A DNA stretch of 64,000 nucleotides from Candidula unifasciata (taxonomy: Eukaryota; Mollusca; Gastropoda; Stylommatophora; Geomitridae): the NCBI GenBank assembly GCA_905116865.2, contig CAJHNH020000846.1:294369-358368 (forward strand), in the 5' to 3' direction. The notes beneath the pieces were generated by a model. It saw only the letters and a program-made list of their open reading frames with translations, had not been told where the DNA came from and did not search any database. A program made the translations under genes and the position numbers. Of the stretch, positions 1 to 12,111 are shown in pieces; the first letter of the stretch is position 1; each line of letters opens with the position of its first letter.

Positions 1-497
1 GTCCATGCGTAACAGCTGTCTGCTCGCTTTCACAGCCGCGAGCTATATTCTCTATTCCTTGCAAGTGGGAGTGCACCTCAATGATTTGACCTGACCTGAC
101 CTGTCATGTATCAGGCATTTCATAATGTTTCTGTCTCCGCAGAGTTGACATTTAAAAAAAAGTCATGCGCGGCGATTTGCGCTTTAAGTTAATCAAGGAC
201 CCATACACCCCCCACCCCCATCCCCAATCCACCGACCCCACTTTCCCCCTCCGATGCGACTGTTGGGGCCTACCTGTTGAAAAAAACCGATAATGTCCCC
301 TCGAAAACAGGACGATATGGTCACCCTAGTTATATATATCAGAAAATTATATTGCCTCTTCAGGCTACATGATCACAAAATACATAGTAACCAACCATCC
401 AGCCAACCAAACCGAGCCAGCCACAAAATCAACTTAAAAATAATCAGCTACAAATCTCTGACGTTAATATTATTACATGACCTCGGAGTGAAGCCTG
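1..497. other. Unassigned sequence
   Basis: No gene, repeat array or transposon end could be recognised. There is a C-rich stretch at about 208-255. The short open frame here has no family signature. Confidence 0.3.
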
Positions 498-940
498 GTG
501 AAGCACGCTGGTGCCATCTTTGATGTCAATATAGCAAGAGACATGGACAATGAACAAACAACTGGAAAATCGTATCAATTCTTTGGAGATGTGGATATAC
601 AGAAGATTAAGTCGTATTTCATGGAAACAAAAGCTACAGAGGTACTGAGGAAATACGGAATGAAAAGAGAGTTGCTAGGTGAAATAAAAAAGAGACAAGT
701 GAAATATTTTGGTCACATTAAAAGACATAACAGTATTGTACAGATCATCCTAGAGGGAAAGGTTCAAGGTAGGCGAGCAAGAGGCACACAGCGTTACAAG
801 TGGGAGGATAACATCAAGAGATGGACGAACAGCAGTATGAGTGAGTGTACATCAAGGGCAAGAGACAGGGCTTATTGAAGATCCATTGCAGCCAACCTTC
901 ATCGTGGAGACGGCACCTGATTGATTGATTGATTCTGCAT
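498..940 (+). pseudogene. RTE-like LINE, 3' end of reverse transcriptase ORF
   Basis: The frame reads LRKYGMKRELLGEIKKRQVK, YFGHIKRHNS, then GRRARGTQRYKWEDNIKRW and RARDRAY before a stop. This is the standard C-terminal tail of RTE-type non-LTR retrotransposon polymerases (FGHxxR, GRRxRGRxxxxWxDNI). No catalytic palm is present, so it is a 5'-truncated remnant. It ends in a (TGAT)n tail at about 918-933, as expected for a LINE 3' terminus. Confidence 0.8.
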
Positions 941-2000
941 CGGAGGGCCGAGCAAGCAGAGGCGTACCTAATTTGCAGTGAGGTCAATCATTCTGATATC
1001 CTAACTGTAATATAACAAACAGTCGATTACTTCACTGGATGAATGAAAAATGCATAGCTGATTGATTGCTGATTTACTACTATACTAGCTAGCTGTCTGA
1101 GTAAGTAGCTTTCTATACTGCGTTTCAAGTCATGTCCTCACACTTTAACAACTATCTCGAAATACGGATTAACAGGAATTTGCGCACGTGGCTCTAGATT
1201 TCCCATTTCCTACGATTTTTTAATTTGCAATTGCAGAGGTGCTGCCGTATTCTTATAGTGGAGAATTTCTATGATCTTTGACTGAAAATGTGTGTACCAC
1301 TTCAAAATAGAATATACAATAAAAGATTGACACAGGCGTTCAGATTGTCTGGAAATAATTTTCCGTGTGCATCGATGTGTGGAGATTATTTTTGATAGCC
1401 TCTCCCGCATACAATGAAACAATATGCTAATCCAACCCACAGGAGGCTAATGTTGGTTGAGACCATCTCAGATTGAAGCACCAATGAAACGCGTGCAATC
1501 TGATGATTTTAAAAGTCCCATCCTTATTTAACTGAAAGCATGATGATTGTTTTGATTCAGTATCTGCTTTTTCATTTACCGAAGATAAGGCAGGTGGAAA
1601 CTTTATGTTCGTTTACATTTTTATAACACTTCTTAAAAAGACATTATTATTACCAGGTGGCAGGTTAAATTTCAACAACTGACACCGAACATTTACTGAG
1701 TTACAGATTTTAAAAAGTCGACACAACTATTGAAACGGACTGCAGTGTGTTTTACTGTGTCTAGTAGTAGTGCATGGGCAACATTTGATCTCTAGAATAC
1801 TAGACAGAAGTTGTACTTTAGCTAAGACCTGTGATATCAACAGTGGTCCAGAAAACCCAGGCTTTTATCGCGCAAATTTTTCAAACGCCAGCTCATCTTG
1901 CTAGTCACCATGCTGGCGATGGCCACGACTGTGATTGGCACTCTCCTTATAGTATAATAGAACATTAGCGCAAAGGCAGTCGGGAAGATTCCAGCTGACT
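941..2000. other. Unassigned AT-rich sequence
   Basis: Both strands lack a recognisable coding signature. There are short open frames only, and no repeat unit. A CACGTG E-box lies near 1186 but is far from any gene. Confidence 0.3.
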
Positions 2001-3127
2001 GTAGTATGTTATACCATATGTACCTGTAGTATGTTATACCTTATCTACCTGTAATATGTTCTACCATATCTACCTGTAGTATGTTGTACCATATCTACCT
2101 GTAGTATGTTGTACCATATCTACCTGTAGTACGTTCTACCATATCTACCTGTAGTATGTTGTACCATATCTACCTGTAGTACGTTGTACCATATCTACCT
2201 GTAGTACGTTCTACCATATCTACCTGTAGTATGTTGTACCATATCTATCTGAGTATGTTATACTATATCTACCTGTAGTATGTTATACCATATCTACCTG
2301 TAGTATGTTATACCATATCTACCTGTAGTATGTTATACCGTATCTACCTGTAGTATGTTATACCATATCTACCTGTAGTATGTTATACAATATCTACCTG
2401 TAGTATGCTATACCATATCTACCTGTAGTATGTTATACAATATCTACCTGTAGTATGTTATACAATATCTACCTGTAGTATGTTATACAATATCTACCTG
2501 TAGTATGTTATACCATATCTACCTGTAGTATGTTGTACCATATCTACCTGTAGTATGTTATACTATATCTACCTGTAGTATGTTATACCATATCTACCTG
2601 TAGTATGTTATACCATATCTACCTGTAGTATGTTATACAATATATACCTGTAGTATGTTATACCATATCTACCTGTAGTATGTTATACAATATCTACCTG
2701 TATAATTTTATACAATATCTACCTGTAGTATGTTATACAATATCTACCTGTAGTATGTTATACCATATCTACCTGTAGTATGTTATACAATATCTACCTG
2801 TAGTATGTTATACAATATCTACCTGTAGTATGTTATACAATATCTACCTGTAGTATGTTATACAATATCTACCTGTAGTATGTTATACTATATCTATCTG
2901 AGTATGTTATACTATATCTACCTGTAGTATGTTATACCATATCTACCTGTAGTATGTTATACAATATCTACCTGTAGTATGTTATACAATATCTACCTGT
3001 AGTGTGTTATACAATATCTACCTGTAGTATGTTGTACCATATCTACCTGTAGTATGTAATACAATATCTACCTGTAGTATGTTATACAATATCTACCTGT
3101 AGTATGTTATACAATATCTACATGTAG
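2001..3127. repeat. 25-bp satellite, subfamily A
   Basis: About 45 head-to-tail units of period 25 bp, consensus around CTGTAGTATGTTATACCAT then ATCTAC. Variants alternate TACCAT, TACAAT and GTACCAT. The array is broken from subfamily B by an RTE fragment. Not coding. Confidence 0.95.
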
Positions 3128-3388
3128 TTATCATCATGTGCCCTGCCAACTGGCGTAAGCGCCCATGCGTCTCCACAGATCACGATCCCTAGTTGCCTGG
3201 AACAGCTCTCTTGATGATATCCCTCCATTCCATCGTTTTAGCCCATCCAGCATCATCTCTCTTGGTCTGCCTTTATCCCTTTTTTTCCACTGATCTTTCC
3301 AGTTGTCACGATGTTCTCCAATGTCTGTCTTCTCATTATGTGGCCAAAGAACAGTGTTTGTATCTTTCTGATTGTTGTATATAGAGAT
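3128..3388 (-). mobile_element. RTE-like LINE 3' fragment inside the 25-bp satellite
   Basis: On the minus strand the sequence reads FFGHIMRRQTLENIVTTGKI, then a GRPREMMLDGLKRWNGG-like segment and RDRDLWRRMGAYASWQGT before tandem stops and a TGATGATAA tail. One frameshift interrupts it near 3290. This is the C-terminus of an RTE-type reverse transcriptase and is closely related to the pieces at 12.57 and 12.83 kb. It sits exactly at the junction of the two satellite subfamilies. Confidence 0.8.
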
Positions 3389-5702
3389 CTACTACCCGTA
3401 GTATGTTAAACAATATCTACGTATAGTATGTTACACAATATCTAGCTATAGTATGTTAAACAATATCTACGTATAGTATGTTACACAATATCTAGCTATA
3501 GTATGTTAAACAATATCTACGTATAGTATGTTACACAATATCTAGCTATAGTATGTTACACAATATCTAGCTATAGTATGTTACACAATATCTAGCTATA
3601 GTATGTTACACAATATCTACGTATAGTATTTTACACAATATCTAGCTATAGTATGTTACACAATATCTAGCTATAGTATGTTACACAATATCTAGCTATA
3701 GTATGTTACACAATATCTAGCTATAGTATGTTACACAATATCTAGCTATAGTATGTTAAACAATATCTACGTATAGTATGTTACACAATATCTAGCTATA
3801 GTATGTTACACAATATCTAGCTATAGTATGTTAAACAATATCTACCTATAGTATGTTACACAATATCTAGCTATAGTATGTTACACAATATCTAGCTATA
3901 GTATGTTACACAATATCTAGCTATAGTATGTTACACAATATCTAGCTATAGTATGTTACACAATATCTAGCTATAGTATGTTACACAATATCTAGCTATA
4001 GTATGTTACACAATATCTAGCTATAGTATGTTAAACAATATCTACGTATAGCATGTTACACAATATCTAGCTATAGTATGTTACACAATATCTAGCTATA
4101 GTATGTTACACAATATCTACGTATAGTATGTTACACAATATCTAGCTATAGTATGTTACACAATATCTAGCTATAGTATGTTACACAATATCTACCTATA
4201 GTATGTTACACAATATCTAGCTATAGTATGTTAAACAATATCTACGTATAGTATGTTACACAATATCTAGCTATAGTATGTTAAACAATATCTACGTATA
4301 GTATGTTACACAATATCTAGCTATAGTATGTTAAACAATATCTACGTATAGTATGTTACACAATATCTAGCTATAGTATGTTAAACAATATCTACCTATA
4401 GTATGTTACACAATATCTAGCTATAGTATGTTAAACAATATCTACGTATAGTATGTTACACAATATCTAGCTATAGTATGTTAAACAATATCTACGTATA
4501 GTATGTTACACAATATCTAGCTATAGTATGTTAAACAATATCTACGTATAGTATGTTACACAATATCTAGCTATAGTATGTTAAACAATATCTACGTATA
4601 GTATGTTACACAATATCTAGCTATAGTATGTTACACAATATCTACGTATAGTATGTTACACAATATCTAGCTATAGTGTGTTAAACAATATCTAGCCATA
4701 GTATGTTACACAATATCTAGCTATAGTATGTTACACAATATCTACCTATAGTATGTTACACAATATCTAGCTATAGTATGTTACACAATATCTAGCTATA
4801 GTATGTTACACAATATCTAGCTATAGTATGTTACACAATATCTACCTATAGTATGTTACACAATATCTAGCTATAGTATGTTACACAATATCTAGCTATA
4901 GTATGTTACACAATATCTAGCTATAGTATGTTACACAATATCTAGCTATAGTATGTTACACAATATCTAGCTATAGTATGTTACACAATATCTAGCTATA
5001 GTATGTTACACAATATCTAGCTATAGTATGTTACACAATATCTAGCTATAGTATGTTACACAATATCTACCTATAGTATGTTACACAATATCTAGCTATA
5101 GTATGTTACACAATATCTAGCTATAGTATGTTTACACAATATCTAGCTATAGTATGTTACACAATATCTACCTATAGTATGTTACACAATATCTAGCTAT
5201 AGTATGTTACACAATATCTAGCTATAGTATGTTACACAATATCTAGCTATAGTATGTTACACAATATCTACCTATAGTATGTTACACAATATCTAGCTAT
5301 AGTATGTTACACAATATCTAGCTATAGTATGTTACACAATATCTAGCTATAGTATGTTACACAATATCTAGCTATAGTATGTTACACAATATCTAGCTAT
5401 AGTATGTTACACAATATCTAGCTATAGTATGTTACACAATATCTAGCTATAGTATGTTACACAATATCTAGCTATAGTATGTTACACAATATCTACCTAT
5501 AGTATGTTACACAATATCTAGCCATAGTATGTTACACAATATCTACCTATAGTATGTTACACAATATCTACCTATAGTATGTTACACAATATCTAGCTAT
5601 AGTATGTTACACAATATCTACCTATAGTATGTTACACAATATCTACCTATAGTATGTTACACAATATCTAGCTATAGTATGTTACACAATATCTACCTGT
5701 TA
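3389..5702. repeat. 25-bp satellite, subfamily B, with 50-bp dimer order
   Basis: About 92 units of 25 bp, consensus around TATAGTATGTTACACAATAT then CTAGC. Between about 4205 and 4640 two unit types alternate (TTACAC...CTAGC and TTAAAC...CTACG), making a 50-bp higher-order repeat; elsewhere units are homogeneous. A single 1-bp insertion near 5130 shifts the register. Confidence 0.95.
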
Positions 5703-7337
5703 TACTTAAGTAAATATGCATCACCAGACGGTATGCACGCTACAGCACACAAAGGCGACCTTTCAGTACACACAATGGCTATGTTCGGCAGATTAACGAG
5801 CAGAACACGTACAACTAAGTAAGCGCCAGTTGCACTGACACCCTTACATGAAACTTTCTCCATTGTTTGGAGTCAGGGGTAGCACCGGGGCATTAGAGAA
5901 CACGTTACCGGCGGTTCTTATGTTGTTACGCTCTAGGTCTGGGATCGTTCAGGGTAAGCTTCGTTTTTCTAGGGTCTCCACAAAAGTTATATGTTTCTAG
6001 ATGTTCATAGAAGGTTATAATTGTCTACATTTGTAACAAAAAGTGACAAGATTCTTGGATAGCCTCATATTTTTCGACAATTACCCTTGTTGTTACCTTA
6101 TCTCTTCACAAGCTAATTTTCCCTTTCTGAGAATCTTTACACTATAGTTCCGGTGTTTCTATATTTCATCTCCAGTATAAAATATAACATGTACTTTATG
6201 GGAATTTCATAACCACTGTATAAATGTTGCAGAGAGATCAGCGCTAACTACTAGACGAGCGTGCCTCGTGGCAAGCTGTCAGAGTTAATACGAAAATTGA
6301 CAAAGCACAGAATTAATATTAGGAAAAACAAGGCAAGTTCCCTGAAATATGACAGGAAAAGACGTTTACAAAGTTTGCCACATTGACAACGATAGCGAAA
6401 GTAATACGGAACAGCGCAGGCAATTTCAACACGGATATGTCAGCTTGAAAAAAAAAAGTAATTTGCTGCGAAATTATTTATGGGAATAAAAGTTACAATA
6501 ACACCGTGTATACGCTATTAGGCATATTGTCGAAACGGTTTTAGCCTTGCATTTTACGTGTCTCGGTGACATACATGCAGTTATAATAGTGGCAAGGCGT
6601 GATCAATTCAAAAGTGTAAGTATTAGCAGGTAACAGATAAACACTCGATGAAAGGGTATCAAGTGATATTTTTCTCTTTGTCGCTTCGCTTTTGAGAATA
6701 TACGTACGCAGCTAGCAATGCATTTCTACAGTAACTGGTAGCCTGCACATGTTACAGTGTCTGCAAGAGTGGAGTAAGCATGCGGACAGCGTTCTTTTCT
6801 CTATGTTAAGACGTAAACTGGGTGGCGTATATGGTCTATTACAATACTGCCCAGGTTTTGTGCTGTGGAGACGTGAAACCGCCACCATAGCCTTCTAATA
6901 GTTGGACACATGTAGTATTGACAGTTTTGTTGTAGAAGCTAAAAAGAAAAGGAAGTTGTGGGTAGATGTAAATTACACGCCCTAACCGCAACACAGAGCC
7001 ACGCTCAATAGTGACAATTGAGGCTTGAACCAACTTCACAGCAAAAGCAGCAACGATGTCTGTTTGTTTTTGTTTTTTTAAACAAATTTCTTCCCAAAAT
7101 GTATAATTTTATTATTACGAGTACTTATCGACTTCGCCTCGTATTATGAGCCTATTATCTCAGGCTTGTACTCGTATTTATTCTATCTTATGGCTTTTTT
7201 TAAAGTCAATAAAAATTAGCTTGATTCCACGTTTTTCAGACTTGAATATTTTGATGTTTTCTTAGAGTTACTGGTGATTTTAAAGGAGCCTTTAGTCTTT
7301 ATTTAGTGCTGGATTCAGACATAAGATAAATAAGCTA
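5703..7337. other. Unassigned single-copy sequence
   Basis: AT-rich, with no tandem structure and no convincing exon. The only open frames are short and lack family motifs. Confidence 0.3.
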
Positions 7338-9530
7338 AGCTTAGGGCCTCGTGAAATCTAAATGAAGCATCGGCTTAGAGCTTCGTCAGGTCTAAATCCT
7401 GCCCCGGCTTAGAGCTTCGTCAGGTCTAAATCCTGCCCCGGCTTGGAGCTTCGTCAGGTCTAAATCCTGCCCCGGCTTGAAACCTTGTCAAGTCTAAATC
7501 CTGCCCCGGCTTGGAGCTTTGTCAGGTCTAAATCCTGCCCCGGCTTGGAGCTTCGTCAGGTCTAAATCCTGCCCCGGCTTGGAGCCTTGTCAAGTCTAAA
7601 TCCTGCCCCGGCTTGGAGCTTCGTCAGGTCTAAATCCTGCCCCGGCTTGGAGCCTTGTCAAGTCTAAATCCTGCCCCGGCTTGGAGCCTTGTCAAGTCTA
7701 AATCCTGCCCCGGCTTGGAGCTTCGTCAGGTCTAAATCCTGCCCCGGCTTGGAGCTTCGTCAGGTCTAAATCCTGCCCCGGCTTGGAGCCTTGTCAAGTC
7801 TAAATCCTGCCCCGGCCTGGAGCCTTGTCAAGTCTAAATCCGGCCCCGGCTTGGAGCCTTGTCAAGTCTAAATCCTGCCCCGGCTTGGAGCTTTGTCAGG
7901 TCTAAATCCTGCCGCGGCTTCTGCCCCGGCTTGGAGCCTTGTCAAGTCTAAATCCTGCCCCGGCTTGGAGCCTTGTCAAGTCTAAATCCTGCCCCGGCTT
8001 GGAGCTTCGTCAGGTCTAAATCCTGCCCCGGCTTGGAGCTTCGTCAGGTCTAAATCCTGCCCCGGCTTGGAGGATTGTCAAGTCTAAATCCTGCCCCGGC
8101 TTGGAGCCTTGTCAAGTCTAAATCCGGCACTAGTTTAGAGCCTCATCAAGTCTAAATCTGGCCCTGGCTTAGGGTCTCGGCAAGTCTAAATCTGGCACTG
8201 GTTTAGGGTCTCGGCAAGTCTAAATCTGGCACTAGTTTAGGGTCTCAGCAAGTCTAAATCTGGCCCTGATTTAGGGTCTCGGCAAGTCTAAATCTGGCCC
8301 TGGTTTAGGGTCTCGGCAAGTCTAAATCTGGCACTGGCTTAGGGCCTTATCAAGTCTAAATCTGGCCCTGGTTTAGGGTCTCGGCAAGTCTAAATCTGGC
8401 CCTAGTTTAGGGTCTCGGCAAGTCTAAATCTGGCCCTGGCTTAGGGTCTCGGCAAGTCTAAATCTGGCACTGGCTTAGGGTCTCGGCAAGTCTAAATCTG
8501 GCACTGGTTTAGGGTCTCGGCAAGTCTAAATCTGGCACTGGCTTAGGGTCTCGGCAAGTCTAAATCTGGCACTGGCTTAGGGTCTCGGCAAGTCTAAATG
8601 CGGCCTTGAATTAGAGCCTTGTCAGGTCTAAATCTGGCACTGGTTTAGGGTCTCGGCAAGTCTAAATCTGGCACTGGTTTAGGGTCTCGGCAAGTCTAAA
8701 TCTGGCACTAGTTTAGGGTCTCGGCAAGTCTAAATCTGGCCCTGGCTTAGAGTCTCGGCAAGTCTAAATCTGGCCCTGGCTTAGGGCCTCATCAAGTCTA
8801 AATCTGGCACTGTTTTAGGGTCTCGGCAAGTCTAAATCTGGCACTGGTTTAGGGTCTCGGCAAGTCTAAATCTGGTACTGGTTTATGGTCTCGGCAAGTC
8901 TAAATCTGGCACTGGTTTAGGGTCTCGGCAAGTCTAAATCTGGCACTGGTTTAGGGTCTCGTCAAGTCTAAATCTGGCACTAGTTTAGGGCCTCGTCAAG
9001 TCTAAATCTGGCACTGGTTTAGGGTCTCGGCAAGTCTAAATCTGGCACTGGTTTAGGGTCTCGGCTAGTCTAAATCTGGCACTGTTTTAGGGTCTCGGCA
9101 AGTCTAAATCTGGCACTGGTTTAGGGTCTCGGCAAGTCTAAATCTGGCACTGGTTTAGGGTCTCGGCAAGTCTAAATATGGCACTGGTTTAGGGTCTCGG
9201 CAAGTCTAAATGCGGCACTAGTTTAGGGCCTCGTCAAGTCTAAATCTGGCCCTGGTTTAGGGTCTCGGCAAGTCTAAATATGGCACTGGTTTAGGGTCTC
9301 GGCAAGTCTAAATGCGGCACTAGTTTAGGGCCTCGTCAAGTCTAAATCTGGCACTGGTTTAGGGTCTCGGCAAGTCTAAATCTGGCACTGGTTTAGGGTC
9401 TCGGCAAGTCTAAATGCGGCCTTGAATTAGAGCCTCGTCAAGTCTAAATCTGGCACTGGTTTAAGGCCTCGTCAAGTCTAAATCTGGCCCTGGCTTAGAG
9501 CATCGTCAAGCCTAAATGGCGCCCTGGTTG
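7338..9530. repeat. 34-bp satellite with two subfamilies in blocks
   Basis: About 64 units of 34 bp. From 7369 to 8124 the units carry CTAAATCCTGCCCCGGCTTG; from 8125 to 9520 they carry CTAAATCTGGCACTGGTTTA with GGGTCTCGGCAAGT. The block boundary is sharp. The sequence at 7311-7330 (AGTGCTGGATTCAGAC) resembles the reverse complement of part of the unit (AGTGCCAGATTTAGAC), suggesting a terminal-inverted-repeat origin. Confidence 0.93.
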
Positions 9531-9559
9531 TCACCCATGATGAATATGCGGATTCGTCT

Positions 9560-9775
9560 GTGGCCCACATGTTCATGTTTCAAATCAGCATCAAAGTGGA
9601 TTCATTTCCTTCAAAACTGACGTTGGCTCCCAAGTTGACCCAGGCTACAATGGGTCACCAAGTAAATTCCTGGAAAGTAACGGCAGCTGTGTGGTACTGA
9701 CCATATTACCCATTGAGCGCTGACTGGTCTTTACAAATATAGATCTAACATAAAATGCCATATATGGCTCTTCTT
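9560..9775 (+). mobile_element. SINE family 3, diverged 3' part
   Basis: It matches the body of the SINE at 53296-53575 in order: GTTGACCCAGGCTAC, a GGAAAGTAACGGC segment, GACCATATTACCCAT, ATATAGATCTAACAT. The tRNA-like head is missing or unrecognisable. It adjoins the 34-bp satellite. Confidence 0.55.
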
Positions 9776-9784
9776 TCTTTTAGC

Positions 9785-9830
9785 GTGATGTAAACTCCGG
9801 CAGAAACTTCTGGTTGTTCATCCATTATGG
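9785..9830 (-). mobile_element. SINE family 2, short 3' fragment
   Basis: The stretch GTAAACTCCGGCAGAAACTT then CTGGTTGTTCATCC is the reverse complement of the conserved 3' region of SINE family 2 (GGACGAACAACCAGAACTTT...CGCCGG). A G-homopolymer follows at 9829-9843. Confidence 0.45.
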
Positions 9831-10034
9831 GGGGGGGGGGGGGCGGTCGGGGACCTCAAGCCTTTGTGGACTAAATGGTTTAATGTGCGACGAGGGTGAT
9901 TTGTCTGCTAACTTTCTGACAAAGTTGGTGAAGCCAACATATTATGATATGAAGGAATGCAATTAACACTAGAAGAGTATAGAGCCCAGGGCTTTCTCTA
10001 CTCTTAAGCGTGATATGCCAAGTTAGACAATTTT

Positions 10035-10670
10035 CATAGAACCGTTGGGGTCCGTGTAAATGATATAATGAGAATCACTGAGTCAAAAATACTATACGTC
10101 AACCCCTGGTTCTGAAAAAAAAAAATACTGAATTAGAATAACATAATCAAAGAAATTGTACGACAACCGTGGGGTCATGACAAATGACGGAGTGAGAAAC
10201 CCTATGTCAAAGATACTGTACCACAACCGTAGGTTCTGGACAAATGACAGAATTAGAACCACTGAGACAAAGAGGTTGTTTCAGAACCGCTGGGGCCCCC
10301 GTGTGGGTTCCGGGGCCCTATTGTGGGGAAAACAAGAATAGACCCACTGCCTCCCCAAAAGCATGTCGCAAGAGTCGACTAACTGGGGAGCTTCCTTTGA
10401 AGTCGGAGTGCATCTGCCTGAGAGGCAAGGAACCAGCAGTCTGCATTCAATTGAATCAGATCTGTAAAACTGATGCACATGCAACACTCAGGTTCTGGAG
10501 CATGACTGCAGTCCAGAAGTGGACGAACAACCAGAACTTTACGCCAGAGTGTACAGCTGGTGAACACAAAGAAAGAAAAAAAAAGAACCGCTGGGTCTAA
10601 ACACAGCACAAACTTAGAACCACTGAATCAAAGAGAGTGCTCGCAAGGTCAGCGAGTACAGTGCACTGAC
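10035..10670 (+). repeat. Diverged ~60-bp tandem repeat interrupted by a SINE
   Basis: Copies share AGAACCRYTGGG, an AAATGACRGARTKAGAA segment and CACTGAGWCAAAGA. About four diverged copies lie left of the SINE at 10295 and one to its right, so the SINE landed inside the array. Confidence 0.6.
10295..10583 (+). mobile_element. SINE family 2, full copy with 12-bp target duplication
   Basis: The 289-bp element begins CCCCCGTGTGGGTTCCGGGG and ends in an A/G-rich GAAAGAAAA tail. It is flanked by perfect 12-bp copies of AGAACCGCTGGG at 10283-10294 and 10584-10595. Near-identical copies occur at 28527 and 17203. No ORF of its own; it presumably depends on a LINE for movement. Confidence 0.85.
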
Positions 10671-10968
10671 GTAGTCGGCTGTTTGATGCGTGCAAACACA
10701 TGGCAGCGACCAGCACGTGCAGCCACCAGCGATGAGTGGGGACTTTCGTTGGCAAGAACATTGGTAGTAGCATTTGAGTGGATACCACCGTCAAGACTAC
10801 AAAATGTGACTAGGGAAATGTCACGAAAGACGCACACAGTACCATTTCGATCACAGCCTTGATCAGCGAATAGCAAAAGACTCTATCATTAACAACATGA
10901 AATAACTCAGTAGGCTTGGGTGAAGCAAACAATAATATTGCTAAATGGTACCCGTAAGCCTCCTGGTC

Positions 10969-11208
10969 AGCTCTGTGGTTAAGTCGATACGAACGCTTTG
11001 TAATGCTGGGGTGCCTGGTTCGATCCCAGCTGCAGGCCATGCGCCTTGCGTTGGTTTCGACAGTGGTATCAGCGGGCCGACCGTCCAGAGGCAATGGCAA
11101 ACTACTGGACGTAAATTTGCCTAGAGAAACCACACAACAGCCAGGAGCTGCTGTGGTTGGTTCTGCAACGTCCTGTAAAGGATACGCAACTAACCTAACC
11201 CAAGCCTC
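10969..11208 (+). mobile_element. SINE family 1 (tRNA-derived)
   Basis: A tRNA-like head with a clear RNA polymerase III B box GGTTCGATCCC at 11017-11027 is followed by a body containing GACAGTGGTATCA, GGCAATGGCAAACTACTGGA, CGTAAATTTGCCTAG and a terminal CCTGTAAAGGATACGCAACT. The same body recurs at 22195 (-), 23975 (+), 31821 (+) and 20135 (-). Confidence 0.85.
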
Positions 11209-11626
11209 CTGACCAAAGGACAATTGATAAGGACGGAGATTTAACAGAAACAATTATGTGCACAGTGTAACCCTAGCTTCATGTAAATAAATTATAGAAT
11301 ACAAAGTGTAGATAACTGTTGACCCTCGCATATTGTAATGAAGAAGAACTGAAGTCATCACCAAAGAGAAAGAAAAACCAGAAGGTAGTATACATGTAAA
11401 CGGAGAAATTCTAAAACAAGGAAATCGTTACAACCATCTTGAAACGGTTATACCATTTGATGCACGATGCCTTGTAAAGGTCAGAATAATAATCGCCTTC
11501 CAAAAATAGCTTTTTAACAGATGGAAAATAAGCGGTACTTTTTTTTTTATTCGCTAAAAACAAAGGAAATCCCAGAGTTCTATAGAATGTCCAATATTCT
11601 ACGTGTGTTATGGGATTCGGTTAGGG

Positions 11627-12071
11627 CAGAGCTATTCACCTGGCGGCCCGCGGGCCAACTCTGGTCCACGGAGGCTTAGCAAGTGGCCCTCGGACCATTG
11701 CCAGTTGTATTATATTAATGATCTTTCTACGCTAAGCTTTAGCCCTCTGGTCCGTGACGATCCTCATTTTCCAAATTGTTGGCCCCCTCGGTGAACTTAG
11801 TTGAATAGCCCCTCGGTGAACTTAGTTGAATAGCCCCCTCGGTGAACTTAGTTGAATAGCCCCCTCGGTGAACTTAGTTGAATAGCCCCCTCGGTGAACT
11901 TAGTTGAATAGCCCCCTCGGTGAACTTAGTTGAATAGCCCCCTCGGTGAACTTAGTTGAATAGCCCCCTCGGTGAACTTAGTTGAATAGCCCCCTCGGTG
12001 AACTTAGTTGAATAGCCCCCTCGGTGAACTTAGTTGTATAGCCCCTCGGTGAACTTAGTTGAATAGCCCTG
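11627..12071. mobile_element. hAT-type MITE with 8-bp target duplication and an internal 26-bp array
   Basis: The left end CAGAGCTATTCACCT and the reverse complement of the right end CAGGGCTATTCAACT match at 13 of 15 positions. Perfect 8-bp copies of GGTTAGGG flank both ends (11619-11626 and 12072-12079). CAG-starting termini plus an 8-bp duplication are hallmarks of hAT superfamily elements. No transposase frame is present. The right half is a tandem array built from the right-end sequence. Confidence 0.85.
11782..12067. repeat. 26-bp minisatellite derived from the MITE end
   Basis: About 11 units of CCCCTCGGTGAACTTAGTTG then AATAGC, one of them 25 bp. The unit is the MITE right-end subterminal sequence including most of the terminal inverted repeat (AGTTGAATAGCC). 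Confidence 0.93.
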
Positions 12072-12111
12072 GGTTAGGGAGTAGGTTTAGAATTAGGGTT
12101 AGTCGGTGTAT

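Noticed and set aside
2001..5702. CRISPR-like regular repeats
   Set aside because: Units are directly adjacent with no unique spacers, and the context is eukaryotic satellite DNA.
10156..11253. Cluster of overlapping open frames on both strands
   Set aside because: They lie across SINE family 2 and SINE family 1 copies and share the same peptides as the other SINE copies at 22162, 28468 and 31676.
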